Origin: an uncultured Mucilaginibacter sp. | GTDB taxonomy: Bacteria; Bacteroidota; Bacteroidia; Sphingobacteriales; Sphingobacteriaceae | DNA: 64,000 bases | Assembly (NCBI RefSeq): GCF_903893715.1 | Contig: NZ_CAITNG010000047.1 | Span: forward strand, 110,425 to 174,424 | Direction of reading: 5' to 3' | Part shown: positions 43,359-52,228 of the stretch, one piece after another | Position numbering within the stretch: the first letter of the stretch is position 1 | Layout of the letters: every line of letters starts with the position of its first letter | Made by a program: the position numbers and the translations under genes | Notes under the pieces: generated by a model | Told to the model about the DNA's origin: nothing | Database searches by the model: none | Seen by the model: the letters and a program-made list of their open reading frames with translations, nothing else

Positions 43359-43883
43359 TTATTTCCTATGAGCTAAAATAAATTGGTATAATTTCTTTGC
43401 CGATTCATCGGCGGTCTCCGCGTCGGTACGGATAACCAGGTCCGCATTTAATGGGGCTTCAAAGGGGTCGTTCACGCCGCTCAGGTTGCACACCCTATCC
43501 GGATCGGTTTCGGGCAATGCTGCCCTTTTATACAATCCTTTAGTGTCCCGTAACATCAACGTCCCCATGTCGCAGTCAATATAAACAGTTCTTACATCGT
43601 GGTATTTCAGCGCAAGTTCGGTTCTGATGTCTTCATAAGGATTGATAGCGCAAATAATACTGATAATGCCATGCTGCGAAAATTTACTGGCCACAAAACC
43701 CAGCCGTCTGATGTTTTCGTTCCTATCCTGTCGCGAAAAACCCAAATCCGCACAAATCGCTTTTCTGTATTCATCCCCATCTATAATTTCGACGGCAATA
43801 TCCTCACGCTTTAGCAACTCTTTTGTTTTATAAGCTACCGTAGTTTTGCCGCTTCCGGATAATCCGCACAATTGAACAATCAT
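43359..43883 (-). CDS. cysC: Adenylyl-sulfate (APS) kinase
   Basis: A 174-residue stand-alone APS kinase that phosphorylates adenylyl sulfate at the 3' position to give PAPS, the sulfate donor of sulfotransferases. The P-loop is GLSGSGKTT (residues 7-15), then IDGDEYRKAICADLGFSRQDRNENIRRLGFVA and RDTKGLYKRAALPE ... LSGVNDPFEAPLNADLVI, all strongly conserved family motifs, so it should be active. It is 78 bases upstream of the PqqD gene on the same strand. No sulfate adenylyltransferase (cysDN) or sulfotransferase is in the window. A role in the lasso locus is a possibility, not an established link. Confidence 0.9.
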   Translation of the reverse strand: MIVQLCGLSGSGKTTVAYKTKELLKREDIAVEIIDGDEYRKAICADLGFSRQDRNENIRRLGFVASKFSQHGIISIICAINPYEDIRTELALKYHDVRTVYIDCDMGTLMLRDTKGLYKRAALPETDPDRVCNLSGVNDPFEAPLNADLVIRTDAETADESAKKLYQFILAHRK

Positions 43884-44124
43884 TATCTACCTGTTTTTGA
43901 GAGTGCCCAAAGGTATGGGTATATCCGAGACGTTATTCAATTTTGCCATCCCCAAATATATTGTTAAGCTTCAGTTTAACCAACCCTGTTCCAACTATCA
44001 TGTAAAAAAATCGCAAATAAAATTAGGGCAGGTTAATGTTTTTAATTGTGGATTTATTTATGTTTATACTGTTTAAACCAATTATCAAACTTTTAGTCAA
44101 ACAGCTACCATTCCTATCTCAACA

Positions 44125-46956
44125 ATGCGAAGAATAACTTTTCTCGTTAAGCTGGTGCTTCTGCTTAACTTAATAACAGGTATTGCGCTGGCTCAGGCCC
44201 CTGCGGGCAATATCAACACTATCGTATCAAAAATTGGCACATATAACAGTTTGATGCCCGTCGAAAAAGCTTTTTTGCAATTCGATAAGCCCTATTATTC
44301 TGTTGGCGATACGGTTTGGTTTAAAGGTTACCTCACCACCCAAGCTATTGGCTACTCACCATTGAGCAGCCGTCTTTATGTGGAGTTGCTAAATGATAGC
44401 AATGCCGTTGTAAAACGTTTTGTTTTCCCTGCCGATTACGGGCTTACCTGGGGAAACATCCCTTTAAATGCCGCTTACGTGCACGAGGGCACTTTTACCA
44501 TACGTGCTTATACCAACTGGATGCGCAATTTTGGCGATGACTATTTTTTTAAGCAAAGTTTTTATATCAACAACCAGGGCGATAATACATGGCTGGTCAA
44601 CGTACGTCCGTCCATAACCCAAGCTGATGGCAAGGATAATGTGAAACTTGACTTAAAGTTTACCAGTCTTGATGATAAGACTGCCGGTCTGCGCGATCTG
44701 CAGTTAAAAGTAATGAATGGCAAAAAAGTGCTTTTGCGCAGTGCGGCACAAACAGCAGCGGATGGCACCATGAATGTCGATTTTAACTTGCCCCCGCAAA
44801 CCAGTTTGAAAAATTTGAGCGTGATTGCACAGGATAAATTGGACAAAACACGCGCCGCGTTGATTCCCGTTGAGGTTAACCGTCCGCAAGATGTTGACAT
44901 ACAGTTCTTGCCCGAAAGCGGCTCGCTTGTTACAGAGGTACCGTCGCGCATTGGCTTTAAAGCTATTGGCGAGGACGGCAAAGGGGTTGATGTAAAAGGC
45001 GTGATCATGGATAGCGACAATAACCAATTGACAGAAATCAATACACTACACAATGGCATCGGGTCATTTGATATGACACCGCAGGCCGGCAAAACATATA
45101 CCGCGCAGTTTACCTTACCCGGCGGAGCTAAAAAAACAGTGCAGTTGCCCGTGCCCTTAAAAACAGGAACTGTATTACGGGTAAAAAACACAATGGACAG
45201 GGATACAATGACAGTATCTGTATATAATACAACCGAGCAAACAACAAATCCTGGTAAATATTACCTGTTAGGCATGGCAAGGGGAGTAGTGTGCTATGGA
45301 GCTACATTTACATTTAGCAGTAATTACTTTTCGGTAAGGGTACCTAAATTACTGTTTCCTACCGGTACGGCTCATTTTATTTTGTTGAACCCCGAGCAGC
45401 AACCGGTTAACGAGCGGGTAACTTTTATCGATCATCACGACAATTTTAAAATAGAATTGAACACGGATGCAAAGTCATTCAATCCGCGCGATAGTATACC
45501 GGTGCATATTTTGGTAAAAGACGAAACTGGCCAGCCTGTTGTGGGGAGTTTTTCGATGGCAGCAACGGACGACAGTCAAGTAAAAACAGAGTGTTCAGTG
45601 TCCGACAATATTGTTTCGCATTTATTGCTGGCATCGGATTTGAAAGGCATTGTTGAAGACCCTACATACTACTTTCAGCACGATGAACAAAACTGGAGAG
45701 CTTTGGATGCTTTGTTGCTAACACAAGGTTGGGTAGGTTACGACTTAAAAAAAATAGACCAGCCGGTAAAACCGGAATTTGCTGCCGAAACAGAATTTAT
45801 GGTAAAGGGCACGGTTACAAATCTGTTTAACCGCCCGGTCAGTCATTCAAATGTGATGCTATTGTCCAAAGGCGATCAGGTTTTCTTTAAAGATACTACG
45901 ACCAATAACCTTGGTAAATTTGTTTTCAATAAGTTTCCACGGATAAATAATTCAACGTTCATCATTTCAGCACGTAACGAACGCGGAAAAGTAGTCAACG
46001 GAGGTATCAGTATTGACGAAAAAAATCAAACTTCGGCTAATGTTGGCAATAGTACGTTATTGGCCCCGTGGAATGTGAATACCGATACCACAGTGTTGAA
46101 CTATGTTAAATCGAACAAAAACTACCACGCTATTTTGGATAAAGAATTGTATGGCATAAATGGTAAATTGCTTAAAACTGTCGATATACGTTCGCAGGCA
46201 GTAATCAAAGGTTCGCATAACCTGAATGGTCCCGGTACGGCTGACCAAACCCTCGGCGAAGACATAATGGTAAATGCCGGTAAAGCAACCTTGTTGGATG
46301 TGATACAAAGCAAAGTGAGTGGCTTTAGGCAAGGCTTTTTTAAAGACAGCCTGAAGCACATGAACCTGGAATACTTTATTAAGGACAAACGCGTACGCTT
46401 CGTTTTTGACGGTGTTGACCTTGACCGTTTCTACGAGCCATTTGGTGGAATGGCCAACGAACATTACGAATATCAGAAACAATATCTGGACTACATTTCG
46501 GCCGAAGATATATTAGGGATAGAAGTTTTGTACACCCGCAATGCCATGTACAATGCGCAAAACATAGAAAACACGACTGATTTATTGGCAGCTACGGCAA
46601 CGGGCCCGCCTGGTTCAGACTTTGCATACCTCGAAATAACTACCCGTGCCGGAAGCGGGCCCTTTATACAACGCGCAACAGGTATATATCTGTATAAACC
46701 CCTGCCGCTTGCCGAATACAAACAATTTTACAGGCCACGCTATCCGGTAAAAAGCACCTCCGTCAACAATGCTGATTTACGTTCTACCATCCATTGGGAA
46801 CCGAATGTTGTTACCGATAAGAATGGTACTGCAACCGTATCCTTCTACGCTGCTGATAAGCCAACGCATTATACTATCATATTTGAGGGTAGTGATATGA
46901 ACGGCCACGTGGGGTATCAAACAAAAACCATCACTATTAGTGGTAATACGCAGTAA
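44125..46956 (+). CDS. Secreted MG2-domain / TonB-plug-like giant protein
   Basis: A 943-residue exported protein with a signal peptide (about 1-23, ending ALA-Q). An alpha-2-macroglobulin MG2-type domain (about 45-155, KAFLQFDKPYYSVGDTVWFKGYL) is followed by several beta-rich repeats, a carboxypeptidase-regulatory-like segment (about 565-640, VTNLFNRPVSHSNVMLLSKGDQVFFKDTTTNNLGKFVF) and a TonB plug-like region (about 735-845, LLDVIQSKVSGFRQGFF ... YISAEDILGIEVLYTRNAMYN ... YLEITTRAGSGPF), ending with an MG-like WEPNVVTDKNGTATVSFYAADKPTHYTI. There is no barrel. The family is frequent in Bacteroidota and its role is not settled. It follows the lasso locus but is divergent from the APS kinase. 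Confidence 0.8.
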   Translation: MRRITFLVKLVLLLNLITGIALAQAPAGNINTIVSKIGTYNSLMPVEKAFLQFDKPYYSVGDTVWFKGYLTTQAIGYSPLSSRLYVELLNDSNAVVKRFVFPADYGLTWGNIPLNAAYVHEGTFTIRAYTNWMRNFGDDYFFKQSFYINNQGDNTWLVNVRPSITQADGKDNVKLDLKFTSLDDKTAGLRDLQLKVMNGKKVLLRSAAQTAADGTMNVDFNLPPQTSLKNLSVIAQDKLDKTRAALIPVEVNRPQDVDIQFLPESGSLVTEVPSRIGFKAIGEDGKGVDVKGVIMDSDNNQLTEINTLHNGIGSFDMTPQAGKTYTAQFTLPGGAKKTVQLPVPLKTGTVLRVKNTMDRDTMTVSVYNTTEQTTNPGKYYLLGMARGVVCYGATFTFSSNYFSVRVPKLLFPTGTAHFILLNPEQQPVNERVTFIDHHDNFKIELNTDAKSFNPRDSIPVHILVKDETGQPVVGSFSMAATDDSQVKTECSVSDNIVSHLLLASDLKGIVEDPTYYFQHDEQNWRALDALLLTQGWVGYDLKKIDQPVKPEFAAETEFMVKGTVTNLFNRPVSHSNVMLLSKGDQVFFKDTTTNNLGKFVFNKFPRINNSTFIISARNERGKVVNGGISIDEKNQTSANVGNSTLLAPWNVNTDTTVLNYVKSNKNYHAILDKELYGINGKLLKTVDIRSQAVIKGSHNLNGPGTADQTLGEDIMVNAGKATLLDVIQSKVSGFRQGFFKDSLKHMNLEYFIKDKRVRFVFDGVDLDRFYEPFGGMANEHYEYQKQYLDYISAEDILGIEVLYTRNAMYNAQNIENTTDLLAATATGPPGSDFAYLEITTRAGSGPFIQRATGIYLYKPLPLAEYKQFYRPRYPVKSTSVNNADLRSTIHWEPNVVTDKNGTATVSFYAADKPTHYTIIFEGSDMNGHVGYQTKTITISGNTQ

Positions 46957-46998
46957 ATAGTGTAATTAGATAAGCTGGGATAGCTTGGAGCAGCGCGA

Positions 46999-47045
46999 AA
47001 TGGGAAAAGTAGAATGGTTTAAACGCCATATTTACTTTTTCCATT
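46999..47045. terminator. Bidirectional hairpin between convergent genes
   Basis: AATGGGAAAAGTA (46999-47011) pairs, with wobble, with TACTTTTTCCATT (47033-47045) and encloses a GTTTAAAC palindrome. It separates the MG2 protein from the convergent polysaccharide deacetylase. Confidence 0.55.
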
Positions 47046-47847
47046 ATTTCTTTTGCACTTCCTTTATCTTCTCTGCAACATCAACCATCGGGGCAACCCA
47101 AATGTCTTTTTCGTTTTGTTTAAGATAATGTAATAATTTGGTGTGCTCGCCACGGTTTTCATTGATGTTGTGTCCACCACCAACGCCGTGGAAAAGGAAT
47201 ACCAGCAGTGTATGCGTTTGTTGCGCTTTTTTTACCAGGTCAATCATATATTCCGCGGGCTTGTCTTGTATTACATAACAGTCTATATTATCCAGGTCAA
47301 CGTGATCGGCAGTTTGCAGGCCACCTGTTACTCCGCGCGCACCAACAAAATCATTTCGTAACCCGGTATAAAAATTTACGCCGCCAATTTTCAAATCGCC
47401 GCAAGGGTAGGCAAAGGTGCGCTTGTCTTTCCCGTCAATAGCCTTTAGCAGGATGTTGTTTGCCCTTATTTCCTGCACGGCCCTTGTTACGGTGTACTTG
47501 CTCAGGTCGCCATCCGGCGTTACAAAACCGCGTCCAGGCAAACTGCCATCGCAAGGGTGAAACAAAGAGTGATTGCCCAGTTCATGCCCGTGTTTGGCTG
47601 CAAGCCGCCACTCATCCAACCTTTTACCTACTACAGAAGAGTTGCCTATAATATAAAACGTTCCCTTCAGGTTCACCGAATCTAAAGCAGGTACTACATT
47701 GTCAAGGTCTATATCAATGGCATCGTCATAAGTAAGCACCACCGCGCATTGTTTGTTGTTCCAAACGGTAGTATTTTTAACGAACGACGTATTAATGCCC
47801 ATAACTATAAACAATACAGCCACCATCGTTATTTTTTTCTTTTTCAT
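47044..47847 (-). CDS. Polysaccharide deacetylase (NodB homology domain)
   Basis: A 267-residue exported protein with an N-terminal hydrophobic signal (about 5-22, ITMVAVLFIVMGINTSFV). The NodB fold is shown by AVVLTYDDAIDIDLDNVVPAL (about 34-54, the D-D pair of motif 1) and HELGNHSLFHPC (about 89-100, motif 2 HxxxxH as NHSLFHP). AYPCGDLKI (motif 3) and LFHGVGGGH (motif 5) complete it. These enzymes remove N- or O-acetyl groups from polysaccharides in the envelope or outside the cell. All motif residues are present, so it should be active. It is a single gene, convergent with the MG2 protein. Confidence 0.85.
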   Translation of the reverse strand: MKKKKITMVAVLFIVMGINTSFVKNTTVWNNKQCAVVLTYDDAIDIDLDNVVPALDSVNLKGTFYIIGNSSVVGKRLDEWRLAAKHGHELGNHSLFHPCDGSLPGRGFVTPDGDLSKYTVTRAVQEIRANNILLKAIDGKDKRTFAYPCGDLKIGGVNFYTGLRNDFVGARGVTGGLQTADHVDLDNIDCYVIQDKPAEYMIDLVKKAQQTHTLLVFLFHGVGGGHNINENRGEHTKLLHYLKQNEKDIWVAPMVDVAEKIKEVQKK

Positions 47848-48168
47848 GATATCAGGGTTAAAAATTTTGTCTTTTGGATAGTCATTTAATGGTGTTGCAT
47901 GTAACGCTCTCCTATTATATTAATTCAGATACATTGGATTCAGAACTTGAGTATTTGATACAATAGCTGTATCACTTTGTATTAGCGGTTTTAAGTGGCT
48001 TGGCGATGGTAATTTATCAACCCAACAGCTGTAAATATCTTACATATTTATAAAAAATGCAATCGATTTCATTAAATGATTTTTTGAGGTGTTGGATAAA
48101 TAAAATAATTCCGCTTGACCGTAGGAAATTGTCAGCAAGAACATCCAATGATTAAAGAACCGATAATT

Positions 48169-49371
48169 ATGCGCCCTAATAAACTATTTGTGTTTGCTGT
48201 CCTCGCAGCTTTTGTGCTGTTTACATTTTTTCAAGCCTGTAAAAAAGGCACCGATACAACGCTTATAAATACTTATCCTGCAGTGCTGGCCGCTTTTGGC
48301 AGCAACATCGACCTGAATAATCTTTCAAACTACACCGGTCAAACCATTCCGGCGTATATTACTAAGGATAATTCGGCAGCCGACCCGGTTACCAACGCCG
48401 GAGCCACGTTGGGCAGGGTACTGTTTTACGATAAGAACTTGTCGGTAACCAATACCATAGCATGCGCGAGCTGTCACAAACAGTCGATGGCTTTTGGCGA
48501 TAGTGTGATACAGAGTTTAGGTGCCAATGGTTTAACGGCCCGCCACTCCATGCGCCTGGTAAATGCCCGTTTTGCACAAGAGGTACGTTTTTTTTGGGAT
48601 AAACGCGCAGCCTCACTCGAAGACCAAACGACTCAACCAATTCAAAACCATAACGAAATGGGGTACAGTGGTGCCAATGGCGACCCGGGCATCGGTGTAT
48701 TGATAGCCAAGTTACAGGCTATACCTTATTACAACGAACTGTTTAAATTTGTATATGGTGATTCCGTAATTACCCAAACGCGTATGCAAAATGCGATGTC
48801 CCAATTTGTCCGCAGCATCCAATCTTTCGATTCGAAATTTGATGCAGGCATGGCAGTTGCCAACAACCTTAACCAGGATTTTTCCAACTACACCGCGCAG
48901 GAAAACTTGGGCAAGCAATTGTTCCTCGCTCCGCCTGCCCTTCCGGGTGCGCCCGGCGTACCAATTTTGGGGGCAGGTTGCCAGGGCTGTCACCGTGCCC
49001 CGGAGTTTGATATCGACCCTAATGCTGCCAACAATGGTATCATCAGTGTTGCAGGTAATCCGTTGTTGACCGATATTACCAATACCAACCCGCCATCATT
49101 GCGTAATTTGCTTAACCCGGCAGGTAAGCCTAATGGCTTGTTTATGCACGATGGCAGTATCAACAGCCTTGCAGGGGTAATCAATCATTACAATCTTATC
49201 GCCATAAATCCGATTAATACGAACCTCGACCCCCGGCTTGCCAACGGTGGAAAAGGACAATCGCTCAACTTAAGCCAACCACAAAAAGATGCCATTGCAG
49301 CATTTTTGGCAACATTGAGCGGAAACGATGTTTATACCAATAAAAAATGGGCGAGTCCGTTTTTAAAATAA
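48169..49371 (+). CDS. Di-heme cytochrome c peroxidase / MauG family lipoprotein
   Basis: A 400-residue protein. I chose the ATG at 48169 because it gives a classic lipoprotein signal (MRPNKLFVFAVLAAFVLFTFFQAC, Cys24); two upstream starts would add up to 18 residues. Two c-type heme sites are seen: CASCHKQS (about 109-116) and CQGCHRAPEF (about 270-279). The Bacteroidota di-heme peroxidase family, including MauG relatives, reduces hydrogen peroxide or oxidises a partner protein in the periplasm; here it would be membrane anchored. The C-terminal FMHDGSINSLAGVINHYN is typical (distal ligand region). No partner substrate gene is adjacent. Confidence 0.9.
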   Translation: MRPNKLFVFAVLAAFVLFTFFQACKKGTDTTLINTYPAVLAAFGSNIDLNNLSNYTGQTIPAYITKDNSAADPVTNAGATLGRVLFYDKNLSVTNTIACASCHKQSMAFGDSVIQSLGANGLTARHSMRLVNARFAQEVRFFWDKRAASLEDQTTQPIQNHNEMGYSGANGDPGIGVLIAKLQAIPYYNELFKFVYGDSVITQTRMQNAMSQFVRSIQSFDSKFDAGMAVANNLNQDFSNYTAQENLGKQLFLAPPALPGAPGVPILGAGCQGCHRAPEFDIDPNAANNGIISVAGNPLLTDITNTNPPSLRNLLNPAGKPNGLFMHDGSINSLAGVINHYNLIAINPINTNLDPRLANGGKGQSLNLSQPQKDAIAAFLATLSGNDVYTNKKWASPFLK

Positions 49372-49482
49372 GTGGTTTTTAAATATGACTTTGGTCATTA
49401 TAGGCTATGATAGCCATCATTTGTTTATGTGGTATAATTGAGCAACTTTGCAACTCATGGGCACGTTAAACAAATATTGTTG

Positions 49483-49890
49483 ATGAAAAAAGTTGTTGTT
49501 ACCGGTTTAATCGCAGGGCTGATATTGTTTATCCTAAGTTATGGAGGGCTGTTTTTGGCTATAAGATTCTTTCCATCGCTTTTTATCGAATACAATAATC
49601 CGTTGTTTAATTCAAACGGCAGCCGCGATGTGCTTTTTTACATGCATGCTTTTATTATCAGCCTGGCTTTATCGTGGTTTTGGGACAGATTTAAAGCTTT
49701 ATTTAAAGGCCCATTCTTACTAAGGGGAGTAGAGTTTGGTCTGGTTTACTCTGTTGTGGCCCTGCTGCCGGTCATGTGGATTTCTTTTAGTTCCTTAGAT
49801 ATTACACTGACTATGGTGGCAAGCTGGTTTGTTTACGGCTTATTACAAGCCATTGTAGCTGGTGTGGTGTTTGCCAAGTTAAATCCCTGA
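49483..49890 (+). CDS. Four-helix membrane protein of unknown function
   Basis: A 135-residue integral membrane protein starting at the ATG at 49483 (an upstream frame extends 15 residues without similarity). Four hydrophobic helices: VVVTGLIAGLILFILSYGGLFLAI, MHAFIISLALSWFW, GLVYSVVALLPVMWI and MVASWFVYGLLQAIVAGVVF. The loop between helices 1 and 2 carries RDVLFYMHAF. No family is recognised with certainty. It lies between the peroxidase and the PhyH-type gene, each separated by a 60-110-base gap, so co-transcription is possible but not shown. Confidence 0.65.
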   Translation: MKKVVVTGLIAGLILFILSYGGLFLAIRFFPSLFIEYNNPLFNSNGSRDVLFYMHAFIISLALSWFWDRFKALFKGPFLLRGVEFGLVYSVVALLPVMWISFSSLDITLTMVASWFVYGLLQAIVAGVVFAKLNP

Positions 49891-49952
49891 TAAATATTCT
49901 TGCGAAAATCCCGGTATATTATTTATTTTTATCATAAATAATAAGCCTTTTT

Positions 49953-50966
49953 ATGCCGGTATCCGAAATAGTCCCTTCATCCGAAATGGGGAAGATAAAA
50001 GTAATGCACTTGAAACGTTATTGGAGCAAAGCGCTGTTAAAACGCAATGGTAAGCTAAAGCAAGATGCGCTTCAGGAAGAGTGGAACCTCGACACCATAT
50101 TGCTCCACACCCTGGGCCTCGGACTGGAACAAACCTCCAAGTACGTTTATCAGGAAGTTCCCGACTTTGAAAAATTTGAAGACTGGATATTGGAAGTTAC
50201 CGGTGGCCCTGATGATGAAAAAACCAGACAGTTTAACACCTTGTTTTTGGAGACCACTACTCGTGGCGAACGAAAAATTGAGGAGGTATTAACCAGGGAT
50301 GACCTTGATTTTTGGAATGAAAATGGGTACTTGATTGTCAGAAATGCCGTAAGTAAAGAAGATTGCGATGCTGTCATAGCGGCTTTGTGCGATTATATTG
50401 GGATTGATAGGAATGACCCCACAACCTGGTACAATCATCATCCGGCCCAACAAGGTATCATGATTCAGCTTTTTCAACATCCTGCTTTGGAAAAAAACAG
50501 GCAATCTGCCAAAATCAGGACGGTTTGCGAACAGCTTTGGCAGCGCACGGATATTTGGCCGACTACCGATAGAGTAAGCTTTAATCCACCCGAAACACAA
50601 GCTTATCCATTTCAGGGTCCGAGATTACATTGGGATGTAAGTATTGATTTGCCTATACCTTTTGGTTTGCAGGGTTTGCTTTATTTGGCGGATACTGCCG
50701 AAAACCAAGGTGCGTTTACACTAATACCGGGTTTTCAACATAAGATAGCTGATTGGGTAAACAGTTTGCCTCCTGACGTCAATCCGCGATTCCAGGACCT
50801 TTATGCATTAGGCCCCAAACCCATTGCCGCCAATGCCGGCGATTTTATTGTTTGGTTACAGGCGCTACCACACGGCAGTAGCCCGAATACCTCAAAATTG
50901 CCACGGTTTGTACAATATATTACCTATAAACCGGTAGACGAAGGGCTTAGCAAAGTTTGGAAATAG
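49953..50966 (+). CDS. Phytanoyl-CoA dioxygenase (PhyH) family protein
   Basis: A 337-residue Fe(II)/2-oxoglutarate oxygenase of the PhyH superfamily. The iron triad is visible: RLHWDVSID (about 219-227; H and D of HxD) and ALPHGSSPN (about 305-313; distal His), with Arg in LPRFVQYITY for 2-oxoglutarate. The N-terminal ~110 residues are helical and precede the catalytic fold that starts at DDLDFWNENGYLIVRNAVSKEDCDAV. Members hydroxylate lipids, peptides or natural products. No neighbouring gene cluster makes the substrate clear; being 7 kb from the lasso locus it could in principle modify such a peptide, but that is speculation. Confidence 0.85.
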   Translation: MPVSEIVPSSEMGKIKVMHLKRYWSKALLKRNGKLKQDALQEEWNLDTILLHTLGLGLEQTSKYVYQEVPDFEKFEDWILEVTGGPDDEKTRQFNTLFLETTTRGERKIEEVLTRDDLDFWNENGYLIVRNAVSKEDCDAVIAALCDYIGIDRNDPTTWYNHHPAQQGIMIQLFQHPALEKNRQSAKIRTVCEQLWQRTDIWPTTDRVSFNPPETQAYPFQGPRLHWDVSIDLPIPFGLQGLLYLADTAENQGAFTLIPGFQHKIADWVNSLPPDVNPRFQDLYALGPKPIAANAGDFIVWLQALPHGSSPNTSKLPRFVQYITYKPVDEGLSKVWK

Positions 50967-51042
50967 ACAAGCTTAATTAGCCAAAGATTTTAAAAGAGGT
51001 GTATTGGCCTAAAGAATATCCGCAAAAGCTGGCGCAGAGGCG

Positions 51043-51846
51043 TTAAATTACTTTTTCGTAAGCAGAAGCCTGAGGTGTCATCTGTATGATTTTCGCTTCC
51101 GGCTTTGTTGTCATCGCAGAGAATTTTTTAACCATCATTTGATAGATGAATACCGGGCCATAGTACATATAGCGTTTCCACATACGTTTTGGTTCTTTTA
51201 CCAAACGTACAAACCACTCTAATTTAAGGTCAATCCACAATTGCGAAGGGCGTTCAACAGTACCCGCATAAAAATCGAATACGGCACCTATTGAGCAAAT
51301 GGTTTTTGCGTTCAACAATTGCTTGTGTTTAGTAGCCCATTTTTCTTGTTTTGGAGCAGTCATGCCAACAAACAAAACATCGGGGTTAAATTTGTTTACC
51401 GCGGCAACCATTTCAGCATTTTCGGCGTCGGTAAATTCAGGTTTGTAAGCAGGCGAGAAGGTTCCAACTTTAACATTTGGATAGTCAACAGCCATACGCT
51501 CACGTATCAGGTTCAGCGTTTTTTCAGATGAACCTAAGTAAAAACAGCTGCCACCTTCGTTATTCAGCTTGTTAAGCAAAAATTTGTGGATATCGGCACC
51601 GGCAATTTTTTCAATTTTTTTGCCGTTCATCATTTTAGCTGCGGCAACAATGGCCACACCATCCGGCAATAAGATATCCGAACCCATCAGTGCACTTTTA
51701 AACTCTGCGTCTTTTTCGGCCATTACATAGGAGTATTGGTTGATGGTATTGATCAAACATTTTGAATCAAAGTTGTACTGATCAAGCGAGCCTGAAAAGA
51801 TGTTGTAGTTGAACATTGATGTGGTTTGATTTGCTAAAGTTGTCAT
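51043..51846 (-). CDS. WecG/TagA/CpsF family glycosyltransferase
   Basis: A 267-residue GT26-type transferase. The start at 51846 (MTTLANQ) is chosen because homologous sequence begins soon after; a longer frame adds 27 dissimilar residues. Typical motifs are SDILLPDGVAIVAAAKM (substrate loop), CFYLGSSEKTLNLIRERM, FNPDVLFVGMTAPKQEKWATKHK (PKQE motif) and VFDFYAGTVERPSQLWIDLKLEWFVRLVKEPKRMWKRY. Members transfer UDP-ManNAc(A) or related sugars onto lipid-linked precursors of wall or capsule polymers. The gene stands alone with a 300-base upstream gap. Confidence 0.9.
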   Translation of the reverse strand: MTTLANQTTSMFNYNIFSGSLDQYNFDSKCLINTINQYSYVMAEKDAEFKSALMGSDILLPDGVAIVAAAKMMNGKKIEKIAGADIHKFLLNKLNNEGGSCFYLGSSEKTLNLIRERMAVDYPNVKVGTFSPAYKPEFTDAENAEMVAAVNKFNPDVLFVGMTAPKQEKWATKHKQLLNAKTICSIGAVFDFYAGTVERPSQLWIDLKLEWFVRLVKEPKRMWKRYMYYGPVFIYQMMVKKFSAMTTKPEAKIIQMTPQASAYEKVI

Positions 51847-52181
51847 AACGGAAAAATTGACCTGTTGCTTAATTGCAATAAAGAAGGCAACAATCGTGCT
51901 TCCATTGAAACATTCTGGAAAGCGCATCCGTATAAAGAGGGAAAAGCGCCTCTGAATGATATTGAGGCTATTTTCAACTCACTTTTTTTTACGAGCTAAA
52001 TTTTCTTCAGGCCCGATACTTCCCTAAACTTTTTTTAGTGGGGAAATATTTCCATAATAAAGTGTGGTTTTTAGCGGGGAAATTGCACCCAAGACGAGTC
52101 TAAAGGAAGAACGAATACAGCAAACGATTATAAAATGGACGTTGGCGTAAGTTATACTCGGCTTGCGGTATAGGCATAAAA

Positions 52182-52217
52182 AAGCCACCGCAACCTCTAA
52201 ATAGATTACGGCGGCTT
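52182..52217 (-). terminator. Rho-independent terminator of the metalloprotease gene
   Basis: AAGCCACCGCAA (52182-52193) pairs, with G-U wobble, with TTACGGCGGCTT (52206-52217). On the reverse strand the stem is followed by TTTTTT. Confidence 0.85.
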
Positions 52218-52228
52218 CGTTAGTTTTT

